Shown: positions 7,698-16,942, numbered from the stretch's first letter. The stretch is 64,000 nt of DNA from GCA-2731375 sp964590195 (GCA_964590195.1 CAZPWJ010000007.1:1-64000); one strand, 5' to 3'. A program made the numbers and translations. Notes: generated from the sequence alone by a model not told the origin.

Positions 7698-8312
7698 CTA
7701 ATCAGGTGGTGCCACATCAGTGACGCCGATCATGGAATCCCGGGTCACCAGCTTGGCCAAGGCCTCCGCATCCATGCCGTCGGTTCCCGCCGGCCGTTCG
7801 GGCAACACCATGTAGCGCAGCTCGGCATTACTGTCCCAAACCCGGACCTCGGTGTCGGCGCCGATCTCGGTGCCGAATTCCGCCAAGACGCCGCGCGGGT
7901 CCGATGCCGCGCGGGATCTGAACGGTGCCGATTTGTACCAGACCGGGGGCAGTCCCAGGGTCGCCCAGGGGAAACAGGAACACAGGGTACAGACCACCAT
8001 GTTGCGGACCTGGGGGGTGTTTTCCACCACCACCATATCCTCTCCCTGGACCGCCTCGAAGCCCATGTCGGCAATCGCCCCGGTGCCGTCCTTCAACAGC
8101 CAGGCTTTGTATTCAGGGTCGCTCCAGGCCCTTGCCACCACCTGGGCGCCGTTCCAGGGGCCAAGGCGGTTTTCGAACATGTCGATCAGCGCATCGATGG
8201 CGCTGCTTTCGACCAGGCCTTTTTCCAGCAGCAGGGATTCCATCGCCTTGACCCGCAAGGCGACTTCTGAATCCGGACCGGGTATGCCGTCTGAGCTCAT
8301 GCCGTTTCCCAA
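7698..8312 (-). CDS. Nitrile hydratase alpha-type catalytic subunit, cobalt-type motif
   Basis: The 204-residue metal-binding subunit would hydrate a nitrile to an amide, or a thiocyanate-like substrate. The active-site claw is VCTLCSC (Cys108, Cys111, Ser112, Cys113). Thr in the third position is the pattern of cobalt enzymes, whereas iron enzymes have Ser. It is followed by FPWATLGLPPVWYK; most nitrile hydratases have Tyr where this has Phe, and thiocyanate hydrolase differs again, so the substrate is uncertain. The first gene of the minus-strand cluster, it lies divergent to the Rieske dioxygenase. An alternative ATG at 8300 has a better ribosome-binding sequence (GGGA). Confidence 0.92.
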   Translation of the reverse strand: MGNGMSSDGIPGPDSEVALRVKAMESLLLEKGLVESSAIDALIDMFENRLGPWNGAQVVARAWSDPEYKAWLLKDGTGAIADMGFEAVQGEDMVVVENTPQVRNMVVCTLCSCFPWATLGLPPVWYKSAPFRSRAASDPRGVLAEFGTEIGADTEVRVWDSNAELRYMVLPERPAGTDGMDAEALAKLVTRDSMIGVTDVAPPD

Positions 8313-8446
8313 CGTTTTTTCTTGCTATGCGCGCCCATTATGAGCCTGTGAAGAAACCATGCCATAGGCATAATATGTTGGCAATGTCCGGTGGTCTTCA
8401 GCGCGGCTTGGTATACTATCCTTGTAACTAATGCGGGGGAACAAGC
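8313..8446. promoter_or_regulatory. Divergent promoter region between hydratase and dioxygenase operons
   Basis: These 134 bases must carry promoters for both operons. A small perfect palindrome, ATGCCATAGGCAT, occupies 8359-8371, and a TATACT -10-like element lies near 8412 for the plus-strand operon. GGGGGA precedes the dioxygenase ATG. The palindrome is a candidate operator for shared control. No regulator gene lies next to it. Confidence 0.4.
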
Positions 8447-9703
8447 ATGACTTTATCGAGCATGAAAGATCTGAGAGAGCCATTGCGCTGGCCCGAACCT
8501 GGGGTGACGCGGATACCTTACCGGGTCTATTCCGATCCCGAGATCTATGCCCTGGAGCAACAGCGTATTTTTCGCGGCCCGGTCTGGAATTTCCTGTGTC
8601 TGGAAATCGATATTCCCAACAATGGCGATTACAAGACATCCACGGTGGGTGAGATCCCGATTATTGTCACCCGCGACGAGGACGGCGACATCCATGCCAT
8701 GGTCAACCGCTGTACCCACAAGGGTGCCCTGGTCTGTCTCAAGGAACGGGGCAACGCCAAGATGCTGACCTGCATCTATCATTCCTGGTCCTTCGACATG
8801 GCCGGCAAACTGAAGGGCATTGCCTTTCGCAACGGACTGGGTGGCAAGGGCGGTCTGCCCAAGGATTTCGATCCGGAAAAACACAGCTTGGAACTGTTGC
8901 GCGTCGAAGTCTTCTGCGGCCTGGTCTTCGGCACCTTCTCGGAGGAAACGCCGTCGGTGGAAAGCTTTCTGGGCCAGCCCATGTCGAAGTTCATCCGCCG
9001 CAATCTGGGCAAGCCGCTGGAGCCCTTGGGCATGCACAGCCAGATTATCCACAACAATTGGAAGCTGTATGCCGAGAATGTGCGGGATTCCTATCATGCC
9101 ACCCTGCTGCATACCTTTTACACCACCTTCAAGATCAACCGCCTGGATATGGATGGCGGCATCGTCCTGGCCGAGGATAAATGGCACCACATCAGCTATG
9201 CCAAGCGGGCCACGTTTGATGAGGCGGAGGAATACGCGCGGGACGAAATCCATGCGGCGCAATACGATTCCCACCTTGAAGGCCCGCATCTGCTGAATGC
9301 CTGGAATGAATTCGATGACGGCATTACCCATTCCATTCAGGCGATCTTCCCCAACCTGGCGATCCAGTTCACCTTGAATTCCCTCGCCGTGCGCTTCTTC
9401 GTGCCGCGCGGCGTCGACAAGACGGAACTGTTCTGGTTCTACGTCGGCTATGAAGATGACGATGACGAGCAGACGGCGATGCGGGTGATGCAGGGCAATC
9501 TGACCGGCGCCGCCGGCCTGGTCTCGTTGGAAGACGGTTGCATCAACGAATTCGTCCAACGCGGCACCCATGGTAGCGAGATGGAAATGGGCCTGGCCGA
9601 GATGGGCGGGCGGGAGGTTGAATCTTCCGATGCCTCCCGCGCCACCGAAACGGCGATCCGCGGTTTCTGGACCGGCTACCGCAAGATCATGGGGTTCGAT
9701 TGA
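8447..9703 (+). CDS. Rieske aromatic ring-hydroxylating dioxygenase, alpha subunit
   Basis: The 418-residue catalytic subunit of a non-haem iron oxygenase adds O2 across an aromatic ring. Residues 40-140 are the Rieske domain, with [2Fe-2S] ligands Cys89, His91, Cys109 and His112 (CTH, then CIYH). The catalytic domain carries the mononuclear iron ligands His217 and His222 in ENVRDSYHATLLH and Asp363 in LEDGCINEF. The overall pattern recalls anthranilate/benzoate-type enzymes, but the substrate is not decided. The small subunit follows one base after the stop. No ferredoxin or reductase gene is present in the window, so electron-transfer partners must be encoded elsewhere. Confidence 0.93.
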   Translation: MTLSSMKDLREPLRWPEPGVTRIPYRVYSDPEIYALEQQRIFRGPVWNFLCLEIDIPNNGDYKTSTVGEIPIIVTRDEDGDIHAMVNRCTHKGALVCLKERGNAKMLTCIYHSWSFDMAGKLKGIAFRNGLGGKGGLPKDFDPEKHSLELLRVEVFCGLVFGTFSEETPSVESFLGQPMSKFIRRNLGKPLEPLGMHSQIIHNNWKLYAENVRDSYHATLLHTFYTTFKINRLDMDGGIVLAEDKWHHISYAKRATFDEAEEYARDEIHAAQYDSHLEGPHLLNAWNEFDDGITHSIQAIFPNLAIQFTLNSLAVRFFVPRGVDKTELFWFYVGYEDDDDEQTAMRVMQGNLTGAAGLVSLEDGCINEFVQRGTHGSEMEMGLAEMGGREVESSDASRATETAIRGFWTGYRKIMGFD

Positions 9704-9704
9704 T

Positions 9705-10160
9705 ATGCAGGGGATCGAGGAACTGATCACGGCCTACGCCCATGATATCGATGATGGCCTTTTGGATGGTTGGCCGGAATATTTTACCGAGGACGGCACC
9801 TACACCGTTCTGACCCGCGAGAACCTGGCTGACGGCTTGCCCATGGGCATCATGTATTGCCAGGGCCGGGGCATGATGGCGGACCGTATCAAGGCCATGC
9901 AGACCGCCAATATTTTCGAGGCGCATACCTATTGCCACTTGCTGGGCCGCAGCCAGATTAATGCCGAGTCAGACGGCGGTTATTCCGCGCGCACGAATTT
10001 CAATATCATCCGTACCATGCAGGACGGTGCCTCCGAGATGTTCGCGGTGGGTAAATATCTCGACATGATCGAAATCCAGGACGGCAAACCGCTGTTCAAG
10101 GAGCGCAAGGTGGTGCTTGAGTCCCGCCGTGTTGATATTCTTTTGGTCTATCCGTTGTAG
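9705..10160 (+). CDS. Aromatic ring-hydroxylating dioxygenase, beta subunit
   Basis: The 151-residue protein has the NTF2/SnoaL-like fold of dioxygenase small subunits. IEELITAYAHDIDDG, WPEYFTEDGTYTVLT and a C-terminal FKERKVVLESRRVDILLVYPL are typical. It stabilises the alpha subunit trimer and has no metal site of its own. The frame is open upstream, but the ATG at 9705, one base after the alpha-subunit stop, gives the correct family N-terminus. Confidence 0.9.
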   Translation: MQGIEELITAYAHDIDDGLLDGWPEYFTEDGTYTVLTRENLADGLPMGIMYCQGRGMMADRIKAMQTANIFEAHTYCHLLGRSQINAESDGGYSARTNFNIIRTMQDGASEMFAVGKYLDMIEIQDGKPLFKERKVVLESRRVDILLVYPL

Positions 10161-10171
10161 AGGGGTATGCC

Positions 10172-10963
10172 GTGTCCAACGACACCTATTACAAGGACCA
10201 TTGGGTCGATATCGAGCCCGAGCGTCTGGAACGATATGAGGCGCAGTTCATTCTGGGCAAGCGTGGCGACAAGCTGTTGGCGCCGGCGCAAATCGAGCCG
10301 GGCCAGGTCGTGGCCGATTATGGTTGCGGTCCCGGCTATCTCTCGGTGGAGTTGGCCAACCGCGTCGGCCCGGATGGCCATGTGCACGCTTTTGATATCA
10401 ACGCCGATTTTGTCGAACGCACGAAAAAGCGCGTGGCTGACGAGGGCCTGGCGGAGCGTGTCACCGTCACCCATTTGACCGCCGATATGCTGCCCCTGGA
10501 TGATGATTGCCTGGACCGCCTGGTGATCAAGAACGTCATGGTCTATGTGGATGATCCACTGTCCAGTTTCCGCGAATTCCGCCGCGTGGTCAGGCCGGGC
10601 GGGAAGGTACATGCCATCGACAGTGATTTCTACATGGCCGCTTTCGATCCCATCAACGTGGATGATTGGCGCCATGTGCTGGATGCGGGCATCCATGCCT
10701 TTCGCACCCCGGCCATTGGCCGCAAGATGTATGGCTTGGCCTTGGGCGCTGGGTTCGCGGAGGTTGCCGTGGAGGTGGTTTCCGTGCCGGATTTCACCGG
10801 TCGCATGCTCAGCTTCATCATTAATACCGCTGGCTACGCGCGCGAGGGCGGCAAGCATGACGAGGAAGTGGTCAGCCGCGTTGTTGAGGTGGCGACCAAG
10901 GCCGTTGAGAACGGCAGCTTTTTTGCCCTGAACCCCCAGTTCCTGGTCACGGCGACGGTGTAG
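10172..10963 (+). CDS. Class I SAM-dependent methyltransferase
   Basis: The 263-residue protein starts with GTG at 10172. SAM-binding motif I is VADYGCGPGYLSVELA, and an acidic residue follows in HAFDINADF, then a motif IV-like RLVIKNVMVYVDDP. The UbiE-like core is followed by a C-terminal substrate region. It lies 11 bases after the dioxygenase beta subunit and four bases before the MBL gene, so all four form one operon. It might methylate a hydroxylated aromatic product; the substrate is unknown. Confidence 0.87.
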   Translation: MSNDTYYKDHWVDIEPERLERYEAQFILGKRGDKLLAPAQIEPGQVVADYGCGPGYLSVELANRVGPDGHVHAFDINADFVERTKKRVADEGLAERVTVTHLTADMLPLDDDCLDRLVIKNVMVYVDDPLSSFREFRRVVRPGGKVHAIDSDFYMAAFDPINVDDWRHVLDAGIHAFRTPAIGRKMYGLALGAGFAEVAVEVVSVPDFTGRMLSFIINTAGYAREGGKHDEEVVSRVVEVATKAVENGSFFALNPQFLVTATV

Positions 10964-10967
10964 GACA

Positions 10968-11708
10968 ATGGCGGTTACTGTTACATTCGTTGGTTCCGGC
11001 GATGCCTTTGGCAGCGGCGGGCGTTTTAACACATGCATTATGGTGGATGGCGCCGGGGTGCGCTTCACCATTGATTTCGGCGCCACCTCGCTCACCGCGA
11101 TGAACCAGCTGGGTATCGAGCACAATTCCATTGATGCGGTGCTGCTGACCCACATGCATGGCGATCATTTCGGCGGCCTGCCGTTCATGCTGCTGGACGC
11201 CATGTTGGGCGCCCGGCGCGACCGGCCCTTGACCATAGCCGGGCCGAAAAACCTCGAGGCCCGTGTTACGGCGGCCATTGATGCGCTGTTTCCGGGCTCT
11301 TCCGCCATGTCACCGAAATTCCCGCTTAATTTTGTCGAACTGACGGTTGGCGAAGCGAACGATGTTCTGGGACTGACGGTTATGCCATACGCCGCCAAGC
11401 ACACGCCAACCACCGACCCGACCGCGTTGCGGGTAGCGGTCGACGACAAGATCGTGACCTATTCGGGCGACGGCGAGTGGACGGAAGAGTTGAGCAAGGC
11501 CAGCCATGGCGCGGATCTGTTCATCGCCGAATGCTATTTGCATGACAGGACGGTCACCGGCCACATGAGCTATCCCGATATTCAGTGGCATAAACAGGAT
11601 TTCGCGGCCAAGCGCATGATCCTCACCCACCTGGGCCCCGATATGCTGGCCAACCGGGGGGCGCTGGATGAACAATGCGCCGAAGACGGCCTGGTGATCA
11701 CATTATGA
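10968..11708 (+). CDS. Metallo-beta-lactamase-fold hydrolase (RNase Z-like group)
   Basis: The 246-residue protein carries the metal motif LLTHMHGDHFGG and later His/Asp ligands in YSGDGEW and ILTHLGPDM. The architecture resembles the RNase Z/AttM-like MBL branch more than true beta-lactamases. There is no signal peptide. As last gene of the dioxygenase operon it probably hydrolyses a ring-cleavage or ester/lactone intermediate rather than tRNA, but this is inferred only from context. Confidence 0.85.
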   Translation: MAVTVTFVGSGDAFGSGGRFNTCIMVDGAGVRFTIDFGATSLTAMNQLGIEHNSIDAVLLTHMHGDHFGGLPFMLLDAMLGARRDRPLTIAGPKNLEARVTAAIDALFPGSSAMSPKFPLNFVELTVGEANDVLGLTVMPYAAKHTPTTDPTALRVAVDDKIVTYSGDGEWTEELSKASHGADLFIAECYLHDRTVTGHMSYPDIQWHKQDFAAKRMILTHLGPDMLANRGALDEQCAEDGLVITL

Positions 11709-11727
11709 GCTTGGCGGCTTGGAACTC

Positions 11728-13434
11728 TCAGTTATCCACCCCGTAATCCCGCTTTGCCGCTTCCGCGCTGACATAGCCGTTTTTCAGATCATCCGCCAAT
11801 GCCGCCGGGTCGCGTTCCGAGGCCGGGCCAAAGCCGCCCGAGCCTGGGACTTCGAATACAATCCGGCCCTCCGCCGCCACCGTGAAGGCGCCCTTGCTCA
11901 GGGGATGGCGGATACCGCCGTCGGGATCTTCCAGGGTGATACGCATGGGCGAACCCGCCTGGCCGCCGGCCAGACCGAACGGCGCCGATTTGCTGCGTTC
12001 GCAACAGACGGCTCCTCGGGTTTGATTGCCCAATACGCGCCAGACGCGCCGCGCGCCGCAGCCGCCCCGGTATTGCCCGGCGCCGCCGCTGTCGGTCAGA
12101 ACGGAATATTCCTCCACCCGCACGGGGAAGCTCATTTCCAGCACCTCGATGGGGGTGTTCATCATGTTCGAGATGCCGGCGGCAACGCAATTGATGCCGT
12201 CCTTCGTGGGCCGGGCCCCGAAACCGCCCTTGATGCTTTCATAGCTGACATAGGACTCGCCAGTGCGGTAATCGACCCCGCCCAGGGTCAACACGCCGGA
12301 GGTGCCCTGTGAACAGGCCATGACCCGTTCGGGCAGGAAGGCATACAGGGCACCGAACAGCATGTCCGAGACCCGATGCGACATCTCGTGGTTGGCATAG
12401 ACCACCGGCGCGGGGAAGGAGGCATTGACCACCGAGGCCTCCGGCGCGGTCACGCTGATGGCCCGCCAGCAGCCGGAGTTGGGCGGGATCATGCCGTTGG
12501 GATCGACCACCATTTTAACAGCCGTATAGATTCCGGAAGTGGAGACCGATAGCGGCGCGTTCATGGGTCCGGCCACCTGGGGGTCGGAGCCGGCGAAATC
12601 CACCGACAAGCTGTCACCGGATTTGACCGCGTGCATGCGGATGGTGAAGGTTTCGTCCTCGGTCTCGCCCGGTTCCAAAACGCCGTCGCCGTCGCAGAAA
12701 TCCTCGAAACGGCCCTCGCCGTCGGGCAGCTCCGAGAGGAACTTGCGCATCATGGTTTCGGAATAATCCATCACCTCGGCCATGATCCGGCGCAGGGTCT
12801 CGACGCCGTATTTCTCCGCCAGTTCCGACAGCCGGGCACTGCCGCGCCGGTTGGCGGCGATCTGCGCGTTCATGTCGCCCCGGCGCTCGTCCGGTGTGCG
12901 TACGTTGGTGAAGATGATCGCATCCACGTCCCGGTTCAGAACACCGGCGGCATACAGGCGCACGGGGGGCAGGCGCAGGCCCTCGCCAAATACTTCCGTT
13001 ACCGCGCCATAGCTGCCGGGCGTGGCGCTGCCCACATCGGGCCAATGGGCCCGCACGCAGGCGAACCCGAGCAAATCGCCCTTGTGGAAGGAGGGTGAGA
13101 CGATATTCACATCCGGCAGGTGCGAGCCGCCAAAGTAGGGATCGTTGTGGATAAAGACGTCGCCGTCCTCGAATGTGCCAAAGGCCTGGATCACCGCCTT
13201 CACCGCATCGGGCATGGAGCCCAGGTGGATCGGCAGATCGGGCCCTTGCGCGATCATTTCACCCTCGGCATCGAATAGCCCGCAGGAATAGTCGCCGGCA
13301 ACCTTCAACAATGGCGAATAGGCGGTCTTGGCCAGGACGATCTTCATCTCCTCGGCCGCCGCGTACAGGCTGTTCTTGACCACCTCGAAGGTAGCCGCGT
13401 CGGTTCTTATGGCACCTGTATCACTCTGCGTCAT
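11728..13434 (-). CDS. hyuB: Hydantoinase B/5-oxoprolinase family subunit
   Basis: The 568-residue protein matches the HyuB family from end to end: TFEVVKNSLYAAAEEMKIVLAKTAYSPLLK, IHNDPYFGGSHLPDVN, and the C-terminal GGAGQYRGGCGARRVW with GSGGFGP. With HyuA it forms an ATP-dependent enzyme opening hydantoin, oxoproline or similar lactam rings. Its start overlaps the end of hyuA by 14 bases, so it is translated with it. The gene converges on the MBL gene at 11708. Acetone-carboxylase-like subunits are distant relatives, so the substrate is not certain. Confidence 0.92.
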   Translation of the reverse strand: MTQSDTGAIRTDAATFEVVKNSLYAAAEEMKIVLAKTAYSPLLKVAGDYSCGLFDAEGEMIAQGPDLPIHLGSMPDAVKAVIQAFGTFEDGDVFIHNDPYFGGSHLPDVNIVSPSFHKGDLLGFACVRAHWPDVGSATPGSYGAVTEVFGEGLRLPPVRLYAAGVLNRDVDAIIFTNVRTPDERRGDMNAQIAANRRGSARLSELAEKYGVETLRRIMAEVMDYSETMMRKFLSELPDGEGRFEDFCDGDGVLEPGETEDETFTIRMHAVKSGDSLSVDFAGSDPQVAGPMNAPLSVSTSGIYTAVKMVVDPNGMIPPNSGCWRAISVTAPEASVVNASFPAPVVYANHEMSHRVSDMLFGALYAFLPERVMACSQGTSGVLTLGGVDYRTGESYVSYESIKGGFGARPTKDGINCVAAGISNMMNTPIEVLEMSFPVRVEEYSVLTDSGGAGQYRGGCGARRVWRVLGNQTRGAVCCERSKSAPFGLAGGQAGSPMRITLEDPDGGIRHPLSKGAFTVAAEGRIVFEVPGSGGFGPASERDPAALADDLKNGYVSAEAAKRDYGVDN

Positions 13435-15508
13435 TGTTACTCTCCATAAGAATGTGGCCTGTTTCGTTCATACGCGCCTGCCAGCCGGGCGGAATGACGA
13501 TGGTGGTATCCACCGCCTCGATCACCGCCGGTCCGGATATTTCGGCGGCGACCGCCAGCTTGGCGCAGTCGTAAATGGCGCAGTCCTGGCGCCCGCCCTG
13601 GCGGAACCAGACCGAGCGGCTGCCCTTTTGCGCCTCCGCCGCGCTGCCCGAGCCATGACTGAGCTCGATCTCGTCAAAGCGGCCGATGGCGGTTAGGCGC
13701 AGGTTGACCATCTGGATCATTTCATCCGGATTGTCATGGCCGTAGGTAAGGCGATGTTTCTCGTGAAACAGTTGGGCCAGTTCGGCCAGGGTATCAGGCG
13801 TCACGTCGCCAGCCCGTGCCGGCACGGTCAGTTCGTAGGCTTGCCGGCCATAACGCAGATCGGCGGCGCGTTCCATGAGCCAATCCTTTTCGGGGATCTT
13901 GGCCGCCCGCAGCATCTCCTTGGCGGATGCCTCCATCTCTTCATAGGCAGCGTTGACGGCGCTTGGGTCGGCCTGATCAAGGGGAATGAAATGCGTCTTC
14001 ACATAGTCCCGCTTCAGGTCCGTGGCGACCAGTCCAAGGGCTGAAAATCCGCCCGGTATGGGCGGGATGATAACTTCGCGGATGCCCAGTTCGGCGGCCA
14101 GTTCGGCGGCATGCATGGGCCCCGCGCCACCGAAGGCGACAAGGCTGAATTCGCGGGCATCATGGCCGCGCTCGACAGAGACGATGCGCAGGGCTTCGGC
14201 CATGGAGGCGTTGACTACCGCCAGTACGCCGGAGGCGGCCTCGTCGGTATCGATGCCCAAGGGGTTGGCCAGATTTTCGTCAATGGCCACTTTCGCCTTA
14301 TCCGCGCGGATGGCCAGGCGGCCTGCCAGCAGCGCCTCGGAATCCAGATAGCCCAATGCCAGATTGCAATCGGTTACGGTGGGTTCGCTGCCGCCGGCGT
14401 CATAGCAGACCGGGCCCGGTTCGGCACCGGCGCTTTTCGGTCCGACCTTGAGGGCGCCGCCCGGATCGATCCAGGCAATGGAGCCGCCGCCCGCGCTGAC
14501 CTCGGCAAGATCAATCACCGGTACCCGGATCGGGTGGCCGGTGCCGTTCATCCAGCGATTTACGTTACCGTCGCCGCCCACCTCGTATTCGGAGGTGGTT
14601 TCGACGATACCGTCCTTGATCAGACTGGCCTTCGCCGTGGTGCCGCCCATGTCGAACGACAGCAGGTTCGGCTTGTCCAACTGCTGGCCGATCAGGGCGG
14701 CGGCGATGACACCGGCGGCGGGGCCGGATTCAATCGCCATGGCCGGCATCTTCAAGCCTTCCGCCACATCGAAAACGCCGCCCGACGAACCCATGACATA
14801 AAGATCAGGCAGGCCCATTTCTCCCGTCGCACCGGCTAGGCGTTGCAAATAGCTTTCCAGGATCGGGCCCACATAGGCGCAGACGGCAGTGGTGGAGGCG
14901 CGTTCGAACTCGCGGATTTCCGGCAATACCTCGGATGAGAGAAAGACCGGAATGCCGGGAAGTGCCGCGCGTAGTTTCTCGCCAATGCGGCGCTCGTGCA
15001 CATCGTTCAGGAAGGAAAACATCAACGAGACGGCGATGGCCTCGATGTTGTTTTCCTTGGCGAACGCGACAACGGCGTCAATGTCGCCTTCATCCAGCGG
15101 CGTGACAATTTCGCCGGCGGCATCGAGGCGTTCGTTTACTTCCAGGCGGCAATAGCGGGGAATCAGCAGGCCCGGCGCATCCTGAAACATATCGTACAGA
15201 GAGGAGCGGGATGAGCGGCGCAGTTCCAGTACATCACGAAAGCCCTTGGTGGAAACCAGCATGGCGTTGGCTCCCTTGCCTTCCAATATGGCGTTGGTGA
15301 CCACGGTGGTGGCATGCGAGAGCAGGGAGACATTGTCGGCGGCAATGCCATGTTCTTTCAGGGCAATGGACAGCCCCTGGACCACGCCTTGGCCGAAATC
15401 ACGCGGTGTCGTGGCGACCTTGGCGATGCCGATCCGTCCCGTTTCCTCGTCCACCAAGGCGACATCCGTAAAGGTGCCGCCAATATCCACGCCAACCCGC
15501 CAACTCAT
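13421..15508 (-). CDS. hyuA: Hydantoinase A/5-oxoprolinase family subunit
   Basis: The 695-residue subunit is of the ASKHA ATPase type. The N-terminus GVDIGGTFTDVALVDEETG is the phosphate-binding loop, SFDMGGTTAKASLI the second ATP motif, and FGGAGPMHAAELAAELG the adenosine region. It should phosphorylate the substrate amide before hydrolysis by HyuB. AGGAGA precedes the ATG. It is the first gene of a two-gene minus-strand operon. There is no transporter or racemase beside it to indicate the substrate. Confidence 0.93.
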   Translation of the reverse strand: MSWRVGVDIGGTFTDVALVDEETGRIGIAKVATTPRDFGQGVVQGLSIALKEHGIAADNVSLLSHATTVVTNAILEGKGANAMLVSTKGFRDVLELRRSSRSSLYDMFQDAPGLLIPRYCRLEVNERLDAAGEIVTPLDEGDIDAVVAFAKENNIEAIAVSLMFSFLNDVHERRIGEKLRAALPGIPVFLSSEVLPEIREFERASTTAVCAYVGPILESYLQRLAGATGEMGLPDLYVMGSSGGVFDVAEGLKMPAMAIESGPAAGVIAAALIGQQLDKPNLLSFDMGGTTAKASLIKDGIVETTSEYEVGGDGNVNRWMNGTGHPIRVPVIDLAEVSAGGGSIAWIDPGGALKVGPKSAGAEPGPVCYDAGGSEPTVTDCNLALGYLDSEALLAGRLAIRADKAKVAIDENLANPLGIDTDEAASGVLAVVNASMAEALRIVSVERGHDAREFSLVAFGGAGPMHAAELAAELGIREVIIPPIPGGFSALGLVATDLKRDYVKTHFIPLDQADPSAVNAAYEEMEASAKEMLRAAKIPEKDWLMERAADLRYGRQAYELTVPARAGDVTPDTLAELAQLFHEKHRLTYGHDNPDEMIQMVNLRLTAIGRFDEIELSHGSGSAAEAQKGSRSVWFRQGGRQDCAIYDCAKLAVAAEISGPAVIEAVDTTIVIPPGWQARMNETGHILMESNNDAE

Positions 15509-15635
15509 CTGTACCGTCTCCTGTCCATGGAATTGCCTGGAAACTCTAGCCTATTGCCCTTGGCTGGGCCAAAGCAAATCCGGATAACACCGCCTAGTCA
15601 TTTCCATTATCCATCGATTGCGTTAGAAGAAAATC

Positions 15636-16298
15636 ATGTTGGTAAATGGGGCTGCATTGATCGCGCATCACTCCGGCGCCTTGTTTTGGCCGGAGCAATC
15701 ATTGCTGATGGTCGCTGATCTGCATCTGGAAAAGGGTTCGGCGCGGGCCGACAAGGGTCATTTCCTGCCCCCCTACGATACTGCGGCGACCCTTCGCCGG
15801 CTGGCCGCTGTTATCATGGAATTCGCGCCGGCGACGGTCGCCTGCCTGGGCGACAGTTTTCATGATGCGCGCGCCGAGGGACGTCTGAGCACGGCCGATG
15901 CGGCGGCGATCCGAGCCCTGACCCAAGGCCGGGAATGGTTCTGGATCGGCGGCAACCACGATCCGGCACCGCCGGCTGATTTAGGTGGTGTCGGGAGCGC
16001 ATCGCTGGTGCGAGGCCCGCTGAGCCTGAAACATCAAGCCACCGGCCGGGAGGCGGGGGAAGTTGCCGGCCACCTGCATCCAAAGGCCAGTGTCCGTTTG
16101 GCCGGGCGGCGTCTGACCCGGCGCTGTTTCATCAGCGATGATCTTCGCTTGGTGCTGCCGGCATTCGGGGCTTACGCAGGCGGGCTGGATGTCGGCGATC
16201 CCGCATTCGGCGCGATTTTTCCGGGCCCGTTTCAGGTCTATCTATTGGGACAGGAAAAGGTGCACACCTTCCCCTCAACCCGTCTGGCAGCAAGGTGA
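15636..16298 (+). CDS. pdeM: Metallophosphoesterase, PdeM-type (ligase-associated DNA repair nuclease)
   Basis: The 220-residue calcineurin-like phosphoesterase has all metal motifs: VADLHLEKG, LGDSFHD, GGNHDP and GHLHPK. The short size and the DLHLEKGS start match the PdeM family, normally encoded beside an ATP-dependent DNA ligase and an Lhr-like helicase. Here neither partner is adjacent, so the gene is an orphan in this window. The product is cytosolic. Confidence 0.82.
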   Translation: MLVNGAALIAHHSGALFWPEQSLLMVADLHLEKGSARADKGHFLPPYDTAATLRRLAAVIMEFAPATVACLGDSFHDARAEGRLSTADAAAIRALTQGREWFWIGGNHDPAPPADLGGVGSASLVRGPLSLKHQATGREAGEVAGHLHPKASVRLAGRRLTRRCFISDDLRLVLPAFGAYAGGLDVGDPAFGAIFPGPFQVYLLGQEKVHTFPSTRLAAR

Positions 16299-16324
16299 GC
16301 CAAGTCAGGGCCGACAGGTGGGCT

Positions 16325-16942
16325 TTAGTCGCCAAACAAACGTGACAGCAGGCCGCGCCGGGGTACCCGTGCTGGCCGTGATGGCCGTGACGCGGATAAA
16401 TCCTGTTCCTCGCGTTGTTCCAGCTGTTGTGAAAGGCGCATGACCTTGCGCTCCAGCGGCGCCATCGCCAGATTGGCCCGTTCCGCCTTTTCCTCCGCCT
16501 CAAGCACGCGCGCCTGCATTGGGCCAACGTTCTCGCCCAGTTGCAGGGCATCAAGCTTGGCATCAATGTTCTCTTCCAGTTGCCGCATGCTTTCCTTTAC
16601 CGGCGCAACCGATTGTTCCAAGGTTTCTTCAACTTCGGCCCGGTCCATCCCGGCGGCCGCTTCCGCGCGTTCGTTCTGCTTTTGGATAAGTTCGGACAAG
16701 GCAGCTATCACACCGGTCAATTCATTTAGGTGCGCCGAGGACGCTTCATTGGCCGGCGTCGCGGTGAGTGAATTGTTGACCGGTGTCAGTTCCTGACCCT
16801 GCACAGTGTCCTTCGCGGCATCCATGATAACCCGGCTCAACCATTCGCCGATCGTCAGGCCCGAGCGCCGTGCCGCCACCTTGGCCGCTACCCGGCACTC
16901 ATTTTGAACGCCACTCACGCTCCATCGAGACTGCTGCGCCAT
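16325..16942 (-). CDS. Coiled-coil protein with PodJ-like N-terminal motif
   Basis: The 205-residue protein opens with a short motif (AAKVAARRSGLTIGEWLSRVI) resembling the one at the start of alphaproteobacterial PodJ-type polarity and localisation proteins. A long Glu/Ala/Leu-rich coiled coil follows (about residues 65-180). The tail is Arg/Ser-rich and ends in RGLLSRLFGD, perhaps an amphipathic membrane-binding helix. There is no signal peptide. A polar scaffolding role is only a suggestion. A TTTTAAC/GTTAAAA inverted repeat at 16989-17003 lies upstream and could be a regulatory site. Confidence 0.7.
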   Translation of the reverse strand: MAQQSRWSVSGVQNECRVAAKVAARRSGLTIGEWLSRVIMDAAKDTVQGQELTPVNNSLTATPANEASSAHLNELTGVIAALSELIQKQNERAEAAAGMDRAEVEETLEQSVAPVKESMRQLEENIDAKLDALQLGENVGPMQARVLEAEEKAERANLAMAPLERKVMRLSQQLEQREEQDLSASRPSRPARVPRRGLLSRLFGD

